Assembly: GCF_040183065.1 (NCBI RefSeq) | Contig: NC_091119.1 | Location: 194,161,543 to 194,225,542, forward strand | Length of the DNA stretch: 64,000 bases | Direction of reading: 5' to 3' | From: Periplaneta americana | Taxonomy: Eukaryota > Arthropoda > Insecta > Blattodea > Blattidae | In this document: piece by piece, positions 1 through 10,647 of the stretch | Position numbering within the stretch: the stretch's first letter is position 1 | How the letters are laid out: every line of letters begins with the position of its first letter | Notes under the pieces: model-generated | What the model was told of the DNA's origin: nothing | Seen by the model: only the letters and a program-made list of their open reading frames with translations | Databases searched by the model: none | Position numbers and translations under genes: made by a program

Positions 1-12
1 ACTTTCTGTCAG

Positions 13-214
13 ATTGCCTTGAACATGCTAGAAACAGCTGCCAATAGAGGACAGTGGCTAATGCTACAGAACTGCCACCTACTGATAACTTTCTTGAGAG
101 TCTTGGAGAAGGAGCTGGAGCAGGCTACCAAACCCCATCCTGACTTCAGGCTGTGGATCACTACAGATCCGACGCCCACATTTCCCATCGGCATCTTGCA
201 GCGATCATTGAAAG
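13..214 (+). CDS. DNAH10: Axonemal dynein heavy chain (DNAH10-like), exon A: AAA6/D6 region
   Basis: First exon in the window of a 10-exon, 554-codon 3' portion of an axonemal dynein heavy chain, the ATP-driven motor of ciliary and flagellar inner arms. The exon follows a TTTCTGTCAG acceptor and starts in phase 0. It encodes residues 1-67 of the visible part, with the family hallmark [13 protein letters not shown] and the [11 protein letters not shown] / [11 protein letters not shown] motifs of the D6/AAA6 module. It ends AAAG|GTATCT in phase 1, and the next exon restores the reading ([11 protein letters not shown]). DNAH10 rather than another paralogue is suggested by the C-terminus (YTTSQRRNAMGVGLVFEADL), which I recognise as DNAH10-type. 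The upstream two thirds of the gene lie outside the window. Confidence 0.93.
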
Positions 215-506
215 GTATCTTATGGAAAAAATATACATTCACATCATACACGTCGCAAGATTCAGCACGGTCATTATTAAATTATTATTTCGCCTTTTTA
301 CCAACTTCTTGTAAACAGTAATAGTGACCGTTTCAGTTCAGAAATGTTAAGTATCAAAATACAGGGTGTATATAATAGTACATTATGCATCGAGCCTATA
401 ATGATAGTAATTAAGAATCGAGTATGGATATTTATGAAACGAGCGCAAGCGAGTTTCATAATTTTCATACGAGCTTCTTAATTACCATTATAGGTGAGTT
501 TCATAC
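215..506. other. Dynein intron, start: no feature seen
   Basis: This is AT-rich intron sequence after the exon A donor. A short hairpin-like stretch around 440-460 (GAAACGAGCGCAAGCGAGTTTC, read as two arms) precedes a probable MITE. Nothing here looks coding. Confidence 0.5.
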
Positions 507-1080
507 GACTTTTTATGCTCGACCATATTTCTAGCTTGAAATTACCGGTATTCAGATGTATACATTTTATTTGTAACTGACAAGATCGGAAGTGACCTTG
601 TTCTAGGTCGTGAATTGTGAGATGTGCGCAGACGCGAAAGTATTGATTTTTTTCGAGGAACAATAATGTCATTGACCTTGACGTAGTCCCGTTAAACTTG
701 ATAATATTATAATATTATAACCTTGATTATTGAATTCGACATTGAAAAACGAGATGACAAATTGAATTTATTTGAATATTATTTACAATTAACGCTAATT
801 AATATAGTAACAGAACATAACCTTCTGCGACAGTATTGGATTTCCAGCCTCCGTGACTTTTCACTAATTCTCTTTCGATTGCATATCCGAGAATAATCGA
901 TACTTGCGGTTTTATAACGGTACAAAGCTGACTTTTCATTGGCTGAACACATGTAAGATGAGTTATCATTGGCTGAAGACCTGTACTTTAATGAGTAGGT
1001 GTACTTTAATGACATGCATTAAAGGACTGCTACCAGATGTATAATTAGTACATTTCGGCATGGTCGAGCATAAAAGAATA
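507..1080. mobile_element. Possible MITE with inverted ends
   Basis: The left end reads TTTTATGCTCGACCAT near 510-530. The right end carries its reverse complement (ATGGTCGAGCATAAAA near 1060-1077), giving inverted ends of about 16-18 bp around 570 bp of non-coding AT-rich DNA. The motif TCATTGGCTGAA occurs twice inside, near 936 and 968. I could not define a clean target-site duplication, so the superfamily is open. Confidence 0.4.
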
Positions 1081-1324
1081 TAGCTATTTTAAAAGTGTTT
1101 ACACACAAATTCCACAATTTGGGACATCTGGCCGAAATCTACGGCTGGCCACTAGGATCCAGAATACAAAGCAGAGGTTAAATTAAAAATACAATATGAT
1201 TGTGGAGAGAATACGGAACAATGATAAATTTAAAAATAAAGTACAATTTCATTTCGGAGAAACATGATATGAAAATACATTGAAGAGTAATGAAATGAAG
1301 TAAAAAAAATTACATAGTATTATA

Positions 1325-1476
1325 TTGTTGTTGTTGTTTTCTAATGCCAGGCGTTTGACAATAAAGTCATTTGACCTCTTGCACTCCAATATTTTTCAAA
1401 GATATTATCATGGTCAGCCACTGAAGCACAGATTTTTAAAATGGCAAGTTGTAGCCGATTTAAGTGAACACCATAG
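1325..1476 (-). mobile_element. 152-bp internally deleted mini-LINE with 15-bp TSD
   Basis: A perfect 15-bp direct repeat, TTACATAGTATTATA, flanks the element at 1310-1324 and 1477-1491. Read on the - strand, it joins a segment found near the 5' region of an RNase H-bearing LINE (GTTCACTTAAATCGGC...) directly to the last ~110 bp of that LINE, ending in the (AAC)n tail. The same 3' end occurs at 6691, 16612, 17913, 29211 and 52580. The flanking duplication shows that it was inserted as one short unit and was not eroded in place. Confidence 0.8.
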
Positions 1477-1592
1477 TTACATAGTATTATACAAGTTATT
1501 GTGTAAAATGGATCATGAATCTCTCAATACCATTAGACAAATTTTGTTAATGTCCTCATTAGAAAATTTAAGAGAAAGGAGAATGGTTTCGG

Positions 1593-2432
1593 TTAACTTA
1601 AATGAAGTTCCTTAGCGTCAAAAAGAAGTCCTTTCACTTCCCATGTATTAATATTCATTTTGTATCTCTCACTGAAGTGAGGAATACATGGGTTGTAAAT
1701 AGACTTCTTTTCATCGTTAACGTTATTGGCTTGTTGATCATCCTTCTCAAAACGGACAGTGGGGTCAAGAATGAGGCTTCTTTGATTCCGGCGATCGATG
1801 GCTATAATGTCTGCTCTTCTCGTTGACCCATTCTCAGCCAAGCAGTGCACTTCTTCGTAAACCTCCCACTTTGCCTTCCGAAGAGTGGTTGCGATGGAGC
1901 TTCTCACTTTATGGTGGCGATTGTTCCTCAGTAGTTCTCCTTTAGGGCAATAACCCAAAACATGCCCAAGGGTTTCTACTTCGCTGCATCCTGGATGACG
2001 ATACTTTTGATCTTGAAAGGAACGATCTGGCACCGATCGTACAGCTGCGATGTTTGTGGACATCTTTATGGCATTGGTCCACTCTGAGGATGATATCTCT
2101 CTTCTATTACTAATCCAAGAGTTGTTTTTTGGATCTTCACTGTAAGTCACCACTCCTTTGCCTTTTTGTGGAAGAAGGCACCAATTATTAAACGACCTCC
2201 GCCGTAACTCAGATCTTAAACTTCGGCCTGTCATCGAATGTGCTTCTGCGTTGTTGGGAATATTCAATTGTGAAAGAGCTTCTTGTTTTTCCGTTTCAAG
2301 ATTCCTGCAGAAATGGAGATGTTCGTCATTTATTTTTAAAAGACTTCTGGCAATGTTATAGTGTTGGAGGTGTACTTCCCATTCAGCATTAAATAAACCA
2401 AGGCCACGAAGATGCTTCGGAGCATATAGCAT
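1593..2432 (-). pseudogene. R2-like non-LTR retrotransposon C-terminal fragment (thumb, zinc knuckle, restriction-like endonuclease)
   Basis: An uninterrupted 279-residue - strand frame corresponds to the end of a restriction-like-endonuclease (RLE) type retrotransposon protein. In order it shows a thumb-like start (HLRGLGLFNAEWEVHLQHYN), a zinc knuckle whose first cysteine appears lost (GCSEVETLGHVLGYC; other copies read CxxC...HxxxxC), the RNNRHHKVRSSIA segment, and the endonuclease core RRADIIAID followed about 10 residues later by LILDPTVRFE. In R2-type enzymes these correspond to the PD and D...TV catalytic motifs. No reverse transcriptase core remains upstream, so the copy is 5'-truncated. 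It is similar to, but clearly diverged from, the copies at 19154 and 39290. Confidence 0.8.
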
Positions 2433-2508
2433 GTCATTCGGACTTAACTATGACAATAACAAAACTCATGTTAAATGAGTAACATCTCCAGTTTACGTTA
2501 TAAGTTAG

Positions 2509-2901
2509 TTAAGTTACTGTAGCTTCAACGAAAAAGAAAGGTCCATAAACCTTTCGTTGGGAAAGAGCACAAAACACATTACGTTTTGGGGCGTCTTGTT
2601 CGACTTTTACGAATTCATAAGAATTTTCAGATCCCCAGAGTTTGACATTGTGCGTGTTAAACTTTCCACTAATATGAAATGTTGATTCATCACTGAACAC
2701 AACACAGTCAAGAAAGTGATTATCTTCCTGCTGCAACATTTCAAGCTCGAAGTTGGAGTGCACAGCGCAGTCAGTAGACTTTAAATCCTTTAACAATTGT
2801 AAACCGTTACTTTTTCTGGATGTAAATATTTTCTGACGCCTATATCGTTGTCTTTTGAGAAATTTACATAGCCAGAGAGATGAATGTTTATGTGACAACA
2901 A
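2509..2901 (-). pseudogene. Tc1/mariner-superfamily transposase fragment
   Basis: The 130-residue - strand frame contains VVFSDESTFHISGK, NVKLWGSEN and KRNVFCALSQRKVYGPFFF. These match the first catalytic-aspartate block (FSDES) and following region of IS630/Tc1/mariner transposases of a type common in insects. The N-terminal HTH domains and the last catalytic block are absent, so this is a remnant. It sits between an R2-like fragment and a TA-flanked MITE in the same dynein intron. Confidence 0.75.
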
Positions 2902-2985
2902 CGAAAATTATAACGATGTATCGAAGGTAATCTGCCTCTACCAGTATCCACTAAAACTCCTGATTTTGTGCATCATTTTAATGTA

Positions 2986-4044
2986 CAGGGATATCATTTT
3001 ATTTTTACTTCAATTTTTATTGTACCTGAGTTTTTTAATGTACTTCACTCCCATCCCTTCTACTAATGAAGTTCAACCGTCCTCCACACAGATCCAAGAC
3101 CGCATATACAGTCATAGTAGCCTTACGGTCATAGTAAACAGTACGTTCCAAAAACATGTTCGGGTTTTCCAATGACGAAAGTGCTTTCAATATTGTATCA
3201 TTTTCGCACAGGTACTGTCGTCCATTTGCCTACGTCGCCTTCCGGTTTTCCCCACTAGCTTCTATTCGCCTCTCTGTAAAGGCTAGTGGCTGGGCTGTCT
3301 TAGCTCTTTTCTGAGAACATTAATTTCTATTAGGAATTGGACGTCTATGTAATATTATACAACTGCTTAAATAGCTTAAATGAAAGGGCCTCGTTAAGTA
3401 ATTAACTGTCATGTGATTTCCCCCATTTTTACGACCTTGCGACAAAACCACTTGGACAATAGATAGCATGTCTGAGTAATTTTATCTTTTCGGATCGAGC
3501 AGAAGTGAAGATTGAATTTACAATACGTAAGATACTCTTTTACAGAGTAGGTACAGAATTATTTCAAAATGAGTTACTAGTACGAAGGAAGAAACTGATA
3601 ATAGGAATTACACACATTAGAACTGAAGCCTGTATCGAAATGAACGGCCACCATTTCGAAAAATGTGTTTAAATATCCATATTATGATTATTTTTCAATT
3701 TAACTTCATTCTCTATATTGTACGCTAATGTGCCGTAGACAGTATAATATACACTGCATAATGAATACGTCCGAATGGACAGCTCAGTTCGTGAGTAAAA
3801 ACACTTATTGTTAACACAGTACTGTATTTTGATTAAACAAAAACCCAATGAAAATTGAGCTCAAAATCGCGATATTTCCTAGTTTACGTGAATGGATGAA
3901 CTACTTTTCTTCCCTCCTATACCTAGTTTGTATATTAAGCCAGTATCATCGAACTCCAGTTGTGGAAGGGGGTAGCAACCGTTGATCCAAAGGTATAGCG
4001 AGGTAAATATTAGAAATGTTAGTAAAAATAAAATGATGTCCCTG
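2986..4044. mobile_element. 1.06-kb TA-flanked element, mariner/pogo-like ends
   Basis: Left end: TA then CAGGGATATCATTTTATTTT. Right end: the reverse complement (AAAATAAAATGATGTCCCTG) followed by TA. The inverted ends are at least 24 bp with one or two mismatches, and the TA duplication is typical of the Tc1/mariner/pogo superfamily. No transposase frame was seen inside, so this is probably non-autonomous. Confidence 0.72.
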
Positions 4045-4179
4045 TACTTACAGTTTAAAAGTAACACATGGACGAAAAGTTCTAGCTTTAAAAAGTGGGA
4101 TATCCCACTGAAGCCCCCTCTGTGCTTATATGAATTTGACAGCTTAAATATTTCACACTCTTTACATTATTCATTGCAG

Positions 4180-4322
4180 TGGTGACGGAGCCTCCGAATG
4201 GACTGAAGCTGAATTTGAGGAATACGTACTTCAAATTAAGAAGCCAAACGCTTGAGAATTGTAACCATCCTGCCTATAGATCTCTTGTATACGTGCTGGC
4301 CTTTTTTCATGCCGTCGTCCAG
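4180..4322 (+). CDS. DNAH10: DNAH10-like exon B
   Basis: The exon lies between acceptor TTCATTGCAG and donor AG|GTAACT. It enters in phase 1 and leaves in phase 0, and encodes residues 68-115: [19 protein letters not shown] then [18 protein letters not shown]. This is the conserved strand-helix region that links the D6 block to the lid in axonemal heavy chains. It is too short and too masked by intron reading to stand out as an open frame. A mariner-like element begins about 11 bp after its 5' splice site. Confidence 0.92.
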
Positions 4323-4333
4323 GTAACTATAGG

Positions 4334-5045
4334 ATGATCCGTTTGGGTATGGATAAAATATAAAACACCGTAAAACATTTACTACTGAACTTTATTTGTT
4401 GAAACTTTGTGCATATAACACTGAAAGATGGGAGATTCCTCAGAGCTCAACATGACCCCCATTGCTCACACTGCACAACTCATAACGGTGATGCAATTCA
4501 GCCCATGTCCGTTGCAACATAAGAGAGGTGATTTTGTTGAAAAGCTTGAGTAATTTTTACTCTCAGATCATCAATGTTCCTGGGTTTCTGTGAATAGACA
4601 ATGTCTTTAACAAAACCCCACACGAAGAAGTCAGGAGGGGTTAGATCTGGGGAGTTTGGGGACCAAGCCAAGAGATAGCTGCTTCTTGTATTGGGTTTCG
4701 CCTGCGACCTCCTGCATGTCTTTTAACACAGAACTGTTTCTACAAATGTTTGATACCACACCATTATGGACTCGTATTTAGATACATTACGCACATCATA
4801 CTCACGTCGAAATTCCCTTTGAATTCTTTTAACACTCTAGAATTTAGCATACCGAAGAACACAATGTGCCCGCTGTTGATTTGTAGTAGTCATTTTAATC
4901 ATTTACGATTTTCATTTGTCCTTTCAGATTATGCATTGTTGATGGACTCATCTTTTAATCATAATATAACCAGCAAGAAATTTTTCCTGCTATCATAATA
5001 GCTGTATAATAATAAATTAAAATTATCCATACCCAAACGGATCAG
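4334..5045 (-). mobile_element. Degenerate mariner-like element next to a splice donor
   Basis: The inverted ends share TGATCCGTTTGGGTATGGAT (left ~4336, right ~5023-5043). Read on the - strand, the left half (about 4430-4680) translates with breaks into SPNSPDLTPPDFFVWGF and KDIVYSQKPRNIDDLR, the C-terminal catalytic block of a Tc1/mariner-type transposase, ending SNGGHVEL. The rest is non-coding. The copy is internally deleted and broken. Confidence 0.72.
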
Positions 5046-5106
5046 ATTGTATAACTGGGATTCTAAAACAAACTCAAATGCAATTATTGTGATGTTCTAT
5101 TTAATA

Positions 5107-5956
5107 CAAGGGTCGTTCCGAAAGTAATGCCTATTTTTTTCTGTTGACCTGTAACGTATGAGCCCGATGTCAGTGGCGTTGTAGTAAAGGCTGAACCTTC
5201 ACACTATTGTCCTGTTAGTTTGGTTGTCGTGCAACAGACGGTGGCAGCAGGGCAATCTACCAAAATGGCATCTAACATAATACAGATGCGTAAGAAACAG
5301 AGATGTGTTACTGAATTCCTCACTGCCGAACAAATTTCACCCATTGACATCCATCGACGTTTGCTGAAGGTGTGCGGAGGCCATACAGTGGATGCGATCA
5401 CAGTGAGGTCGTGAGTAGTCCGTTTCAACTGTGGAGAAAATGACAGTCTTTTGTGATAGACGGATGCCTTGGTGCCTGGAGAAACTGTCAATTCTGGCTA
5501 AGCTGAAAGCCTGAATTTCCAGAGTCAGACCAGATAAAAAAAACCTTTCGCCTGCAACACGATAAGGCTAGGCCCCGCACCAGTTTCGCGATCACAGAGC
5601 ACGTTGCAAAATTTTGCTGGATTGTTCTATCACATCCATCGTATAGTCCAGACTTCGAGTCTTCAGACTTCCATCTCTTTGAATCTATGATAGATGGACT
5701 ACGTGGGCAACATTTCCAGACAAGGATGCTGTCATCGCAAATGTAACAATGTGGCTTGCCTCTGCTAGTTCAGATTTTTACGAGCGCGGCATACAGGCTC
5801 TCGTTCATCGCTGGCAAAAATGCATAACGAATGGTGGTGACTATGTGGAAAAATAACTATGTAGCTGAAATCTTAGTTTGTTTAAATGTGTTGTTGTATC
5901 TGTTGCACAATTTCCATAGAAATAAATAGGAGACATTAATTTCGGAACGCTCCTCG
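5107..5956 (+). mobile_element. 850-bp internally deleted mariner with TA duplication
   Basis: TA flanks both ends. The ends are CAAGGGTCGTTCCGAAA and its near complement ...TTTCGGAACGCTCCTCG. The + strand holds two transposase pieces. Near 5285-5450 is an N-terminal HTH-like part (QRCVTEFLTAEQISPIDIHR). Near 5560-5850 is the C-terminal part (HDKARPRTSFAITEHVAKF; SYSPDFESSDFHLFESMIDG; YERGIQALVHRWQKCI). The middle of the gene is missing and several stops and frameshifts are present. The HDxARPHTS and SPDxxPSDFHLF blocks are mariner-type. Confidence 0.85.
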
Positions 5957-6415
5957 TATGTGCAGTCTTTCAGACTTCAAAGCCTCAGACGATGTGGAGA
6001 TAATGGAAAACGGTTTTATCAGAAGGGTACTTTGTGTAAAGTTATCTACAAACTTACCGTCAAACACAAAAATCATATAACCTATCTGGAATCGAATATC
6101 AGTCACATTTAGTGAGGCGCCATCAGTTGACTTAGGTACGACAACCATTCAAATATGATGAATACATTTGTGCTGTTACTTTTATGGATTGAAATAAGCA
6201 GTCTTGATGGTTCACGTCTAAAGTTTGGGCTCCGGGTTTAATACACAGCTCCGGCGAACATGATATTTGTAGTTGATGCCAATGTTGCGAGGATTTTTTC
6301 GAGGATTTATATTTTCATAACTTCTGTTTAAAAACGACAAAAAAGGCTACTTCCAAATACACGCGTATTTCCTCTATTTTAAACAAGTATAAACGTTGGT
6401 TCCAATGATCATAGG
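5957..6415. other. Intronic spacer, nothing recognised
   Basis: About 460 bp of AT-rich intron sequence lies between a mariner and a hAT element. No coding, RNA or repeat feature was recognised. Confidence 0.5.
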
Positions 6416-7984
6416 TAGGGATGTGATTTTATGGTGATTGTTTTAGCATGATTTTGGCGATTAAAATGGTTTAATTTCGTGAATAATTTGTAAAAAGTAA
6501 GCAATTTCTATCATGTTTCCCACTGTAAAGGAACTTCAAAATAAGGAAATAAAGTTTTTTAATTATTATTGAAACAAGTAACAGAAAATTGTTTGTGTCA
6601 TTAATTAAATACATAATTCAATTCCATTTGACTCTGAGGGGATGACGTCACTATCTTGATCTCACGAAGGCAATTGTTGCGGGAAAAAGAAATGTTGTTG
6701 TTGTTTTCTAATGCCAGGCGTTTGACAATAAAGTCATTTGACCTCTTGTACTCCAATATTTTTCAAAGATATTATCATGGCCAGCCACTGAAGCACAGAT
6801 TTTGAGGTGTTCCGAATCCATTTCTTGGTTTGAGTTGCACAATGGGCAGTTAGGGGACTGATATATTCCAGTTCTATGCAGGTGTTTGGCCAAACAATCA
6901 TGGCCTGTTGCCAATCTAAATGCAGCTACAGACGATTTTCGTGGTAAATCGCGAATTAACTGTGGATTTTGATGCAGAGAGTTCCATTTTTTCCCTTGGG
7001 ATTGTGTTATCAAATTTTGTTTGTTGAAGTCTAAGTATGTAGATTTAATAAATCTCTTCACAGAGTAATACGTAGATTTAGTAACAGGTCTGCAAGTAGC
7101 AGTGCTGCCCTTCTTTGCTAAAGCATCCGCATTCTCGTTTCCCAGGATTCCACAATGGGATGGTATCCATTGGAATACAATTCTTTTATTGAGTGATATT
7201 AATTGAGAGAGCATTTTAGTTATTTCTGCTGTTTGAGATGAAGGTGTGTGTTTAGAGACGATTTATAGAATAGCTGCTTTGGAGTCTGACAATATAACTG
7301 CATTTTTAAATTTATTGATGTGGCACAGAAGATTCCTGAGACTTTCACTTATTGCAATGATTTCTCCATCAAAACTTGTTGTTCCATACCCAAGAGATCT
7401 ATAAAGTGAGAAGAGACAGCACGTAACACCTGCACCGGCACCTTGTTCTCTGGAGATCAAGGATCCGTCGGTGTATAAATGAAGCCAGTTTTGTGGAGGG
7501 TACCTAATATTAATTGTCTCTAAAGACAATTGTTTCATTATTTCAGTGTTTACTTCTGATTTTAGTATTTCTTCTGTTAAATTTAGATTATATTCTATAT
7601 TTAATAGAAATAACAGTTGTCTACTTGCGCTGCTCCCTGGAAGTAGTCTTTGAAACTATGTGTACATCGTTGCCAGATGTCACGCGCATGTAATGTTGAA
7701 CGATCAGATATGTAGGAATGTTCATGTATATTTTATAATGAAGAAAATTTTCACGTTTTATTTGGAAGAAAGTCATTTTTTGTGCGAATTCTCCATAAAA
7801 CCTGCTTCTTGTTGAAAATATCTTGATTATGAAGCAATTCCGTGATTTCTGTCAATTTCGCGAAAATTCTCGGATGTATTTCACGTAATTTTGGACTTTC
7901 ATAAGAGATTTGCATTTTCCATGCTTAAAATCAAGTTTTAATACATTTCACGTATATCGTCAAAACCAAGAAAGCACATCCTTA
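6416..7984. mobile_element. hAT-type element with perfect 8-bp TSD, carrying a LINE
   Basis: ATCATAGG is present exactly on both sides (6408-6415 and 7985-7992), giving the 8-bp target duplication typical of hAT transposons. The ends are TAGGGATGTG and CACATCCTTA (complement TAAGGATGTG). Once the LINE at 6691-7604 is removed, about 650 bp of non-coding DNA remain, so this is a MITE-like non-autonomous copy. A reversed relative lies at 17656-18397. Confidence 0.82.
6691..7604 (-). mobile_element. 5'-truncated RNase H LINE copy
   Basis: The - strand encodes the ribonuclease H end of an I-like/RTE-like non-LTR element. Catalytic motifs occur in order: HLYTDGSLI, DGEIIAISE, VILSDSKAAIL, then after one frame break WIPSHCGILGNENADALAKK. 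A zinc-knuckle-like CPLCNSNQEMDSEHLKIC follows, with a 3' terminus ...NAWH-stop. The tail is (AAC)n on the - strand (TTGTTGTTG at the left edge). No RT domain is present. It is inserted inside a hAT element. Confidence 0.85.
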
Positions 7985-8343
7985 ATCATAGGACATGGCC
8001 TTTTGTCGGGAAGTAGTACAGTACCAGCTTAAAAAGCAACCATATCCAGGAATTGTTTCTTTTAATATAAATACACACTGCAAGTATCCAGTCACAGAAA
8101 CTACATTTTCTCAATAAATTCTACTATTGCGATCCATTTAATCTGCAACACATTTCATCTCTGCTCCATTCAACTAAATGTGAGCGACAAACATTTCGTT
8201 TTGATTCGATTCGACTCCGCTAAATGGGAGCGGACTTTTAGAGATTTTTCCACAGAAAATTATCGTTGAATATAAGGTAAGTACTTTTGCTAAGTGAAAT
8301 ATTTTGCATTTACTTTTATGAGAAAATTACGATGTGTTGACAG
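7985..8343. other. Intronic spacer before exon C
   Basis: This is AT-rich unique-looking sequence between a hAT element and exon C. No feature was recognised apart from the splice acceptor at its end. Confidence 0.5.
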
Positions 8344-8505
8344 GAACGCAGAAAGTACGACAAGATTGGTTGGAATGTGTGTTATGACTTCAACGAGTCA
8401 GATTTCAACGTGTGCGTGCAGATCCTGGAGACGTATTTGAAAAGATCCCAGGAAGCCAGAGACCCCAGAATACCGTGGGGCAGTTTGAAGTACCTCATTG
8501 GAGAG
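8344..8505 (+). CDS. DNAH10: DNAH10-like exon C: AAA6 lid start
   Basis: The acceptor is ...TTGACAG and the donor GAG|GTGAGT. The exon is phase 0 to phase 0 and encodes residues 116-169. It starts [19 protein letters not shown] and ends [13 protein letters not shown], the very conserved motif just before the VMYGGRV block. It corresponds to the AAA lid helical bundle of dynein heavy chains. The frame is intact. Confidence 0.95.
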
Positions 8506-8908
8506 GTGAGTGCTCAAATTCTTCTTCAATGCATAAGATTGCCTGTCATTTGGTATGGCAGCAAAAAAAATACGCATTTTCCTATTTTATATCCCACCTT
8601 GGTAATGGGTTTCATTTATACTTCCGTTATGTAAAGTGGTTTTATTTCACTTTTGTCACTAGTTACATAAATAGCTATTCTAGCCTCAGTTGGCTTTTCG
8701 CAAATGTGCCTTAATTGAAGAAAAACGTTTAGGCTACTTCTTATGAGATGAGAACAGTAATATTCTTCCACCCGACCTATTACTTTCATAAAATGTTGTT
8801 TAAAATACACAAAATGTATAAGATACAACATATCTAATTAAATACTTGAAAAATGGTTCAATATTTAAAAGAAAACTGGCTGCTCTAAGTCATGCAGGGT
8901 TCAGTTAA
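8506..8908. other. Intronic spacer, nothing recognised
   Basis: This AT-rich intron sequence between exon C and a piggyBac-like element shows no supported feature. Confidence 0.5.
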
Positions 8909-10532
8909 GGGGTTAGGTACAGTTTACAGCAGTAAAATTTTTGGAAATATTCAACTTTTTTTTCCCTCCATTTCTGTATCTTGTACAATAATTAAAATTG
9001 GTATGTGTAAAACACTGTCCTTCTGCTATATGAAAAGAATATTTTTACGATTTAAAAATAGTTATTTATGGTACTTGTGAGGTAAGTGCATCTTTATTGC
9101 ACGAGTGGAAAGATTTAAGCACGAGGCGTCAGCCGAGTGCTTAAATTACACGAAAAATTATATTTTATAAAAGAAAATATGTTGAAAATAAGTCCTCATG
9201 TAATCACATACCATGGCATGGATTTTAGAATCAATACGTGTACTAGGTAGGTCATGATGCAGGAGGCCATGATTAGTAAAGAATGGTATCTAAGGCGTTG
9301 GATAAATAACAAATTATAATTAATTATACAATTTTAATATACATTTTTTCATTTTAAACGCGTATTTTCGTCTTTTTGAAGTTTCAGGGATTATTTAGAA
9401 GTTTAGAAGTTTTCACGGGACTATTGTGATTAAAATAATTTCACATTTTACTTCTGTAAACTTAAGAGGAATATTAAAAATTAATCATCGTGTCTGTTTA
9501 GCTCAATTGGCTAACGCGTGTTGTTTTAAAATCCTATAAACCCAACTTCGCAGGTTCAAGTCTCCTCGCATCCCAAAAGGTAAATTATTACAAAATTTTA
9601 AAAAGATGCATATTAAATATGGATGTAATGCACAAATTACGACGTAGCAGATAGAGACAAGAGAAGGAGATTGAGTGTATGTATATTTAAGAAATGGTAA
9701 TAAAGAAGTAGAGGTAGTGACATCTAGTGATTAATATATTAACTTCTTGAGTAATAGTTCAATGGAAAAGTATACGTGTGTACACGGGTACTAGGATAAT
9801 ACTAATGAACTGTGAGATAAAGTTCAAACTGTGAGGTAAAGTCTTTATCTCACTAGTGAAATAAAGTAACGTTGAATAAAAGCCTACTTTACAAACGCAA
9901 AAGTATTTAGTAAAGGCATGTTTTTCGTTATGGTCATGGATAAAATTATTTATATATATATATTTTTTTTTTTTCAAAATTCAATATGATGGCAGTTCAC
10001 TGTGCAGTGATGAAGCGTTTCCCTCATAACTCATAAACTTGTCAACTTTTTCATGTTATCTCTCTCCTTTATTTTATTGCTGAAACTCATGTTTACAATA
10101 TCATGCTATTTCAAATACATTCCTTAACAATTTTTTTTTTTATTTTTTGTTAGAAGACAATACTAATATTTGACCATATTTTTATATGAATTTATTTTTT
10201 ATCAGACAATCTATCAAAGGTGGAGAAGTGATCTTGCATCATATTGTGTATATGACACGCATAAATACAAACAAAAAAAAATTTCATCACAGATTGTTGG
10301 ATAGTTTTTGAGTTATGTGGGAAACGCTTCATCAGTGTACAGTGAATTGAATTTTGAAAAAAAAAAAAAAAAATGTAAATAATTTATTTTAAATTGTAAA
10401 AATATTTTTTTTCATATAGCAGAAGGACAGTGTTTTACACATACTAATTTTCATTATTGTACAAAATACAGTAATGGAGGAAAAATGTTGAATATTTTCA
10501 AAATTTTACTGCTTTAAGATGTATCTAACCCC
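8909..10532. mobile_element. piggyBac-like non-autonomous element with TTAA TSD and long terminal inverted repeats
   Basis: TTAA flanks both ends (8905-8908, 10533-10536). The termini read GGGGTTAGGTACAG and ...GTATCTAACCCC. Inverted homology continues inward for about 160 bp (8909-9075 against 10378-10532, including CAGAAGGACAGTGTTTTAC on the right). A second inner inverted pair lies at about 9968-10040 and 10285-10365 (GTTTCCC / GGGAAACGCTTCATCA), perhaps a nested element. No transposase frame is visible. Confidence 0.72.
9497..9576 (+). repeat. tRNA-like sequence (SINE head or tRNA pseudogene)
   Basis: A box-like TAGCTCAATTGGCTAACGCG and B box-like GGTTCAAGTCTC are spaced about as in a tRNA. 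The acceptor stem does not pair well, and the middle (TTTTAAAATCCTATAAACCC) does not form a clean anticodon arm. It is best read as a pseudogene or SINE head inside the piggyBac-like element. Confidence 0.45.
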
Positions 10533-10647
10533 TTAAAAACATCACAGTATCTAATAAAAATATTAGAATTTTTAAACTGTATATCGTAACTCATATAATG
10601 ATATTGAAATTTTCGACACACAAAGTACAACTATAATCTAGTAAATA

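Noticed and set aside
9497..9576. Functional tRNA gene
   Set aside because: Box motifs are present but no cloverleaf with paired acceptor and anticodon stems could be drawn.
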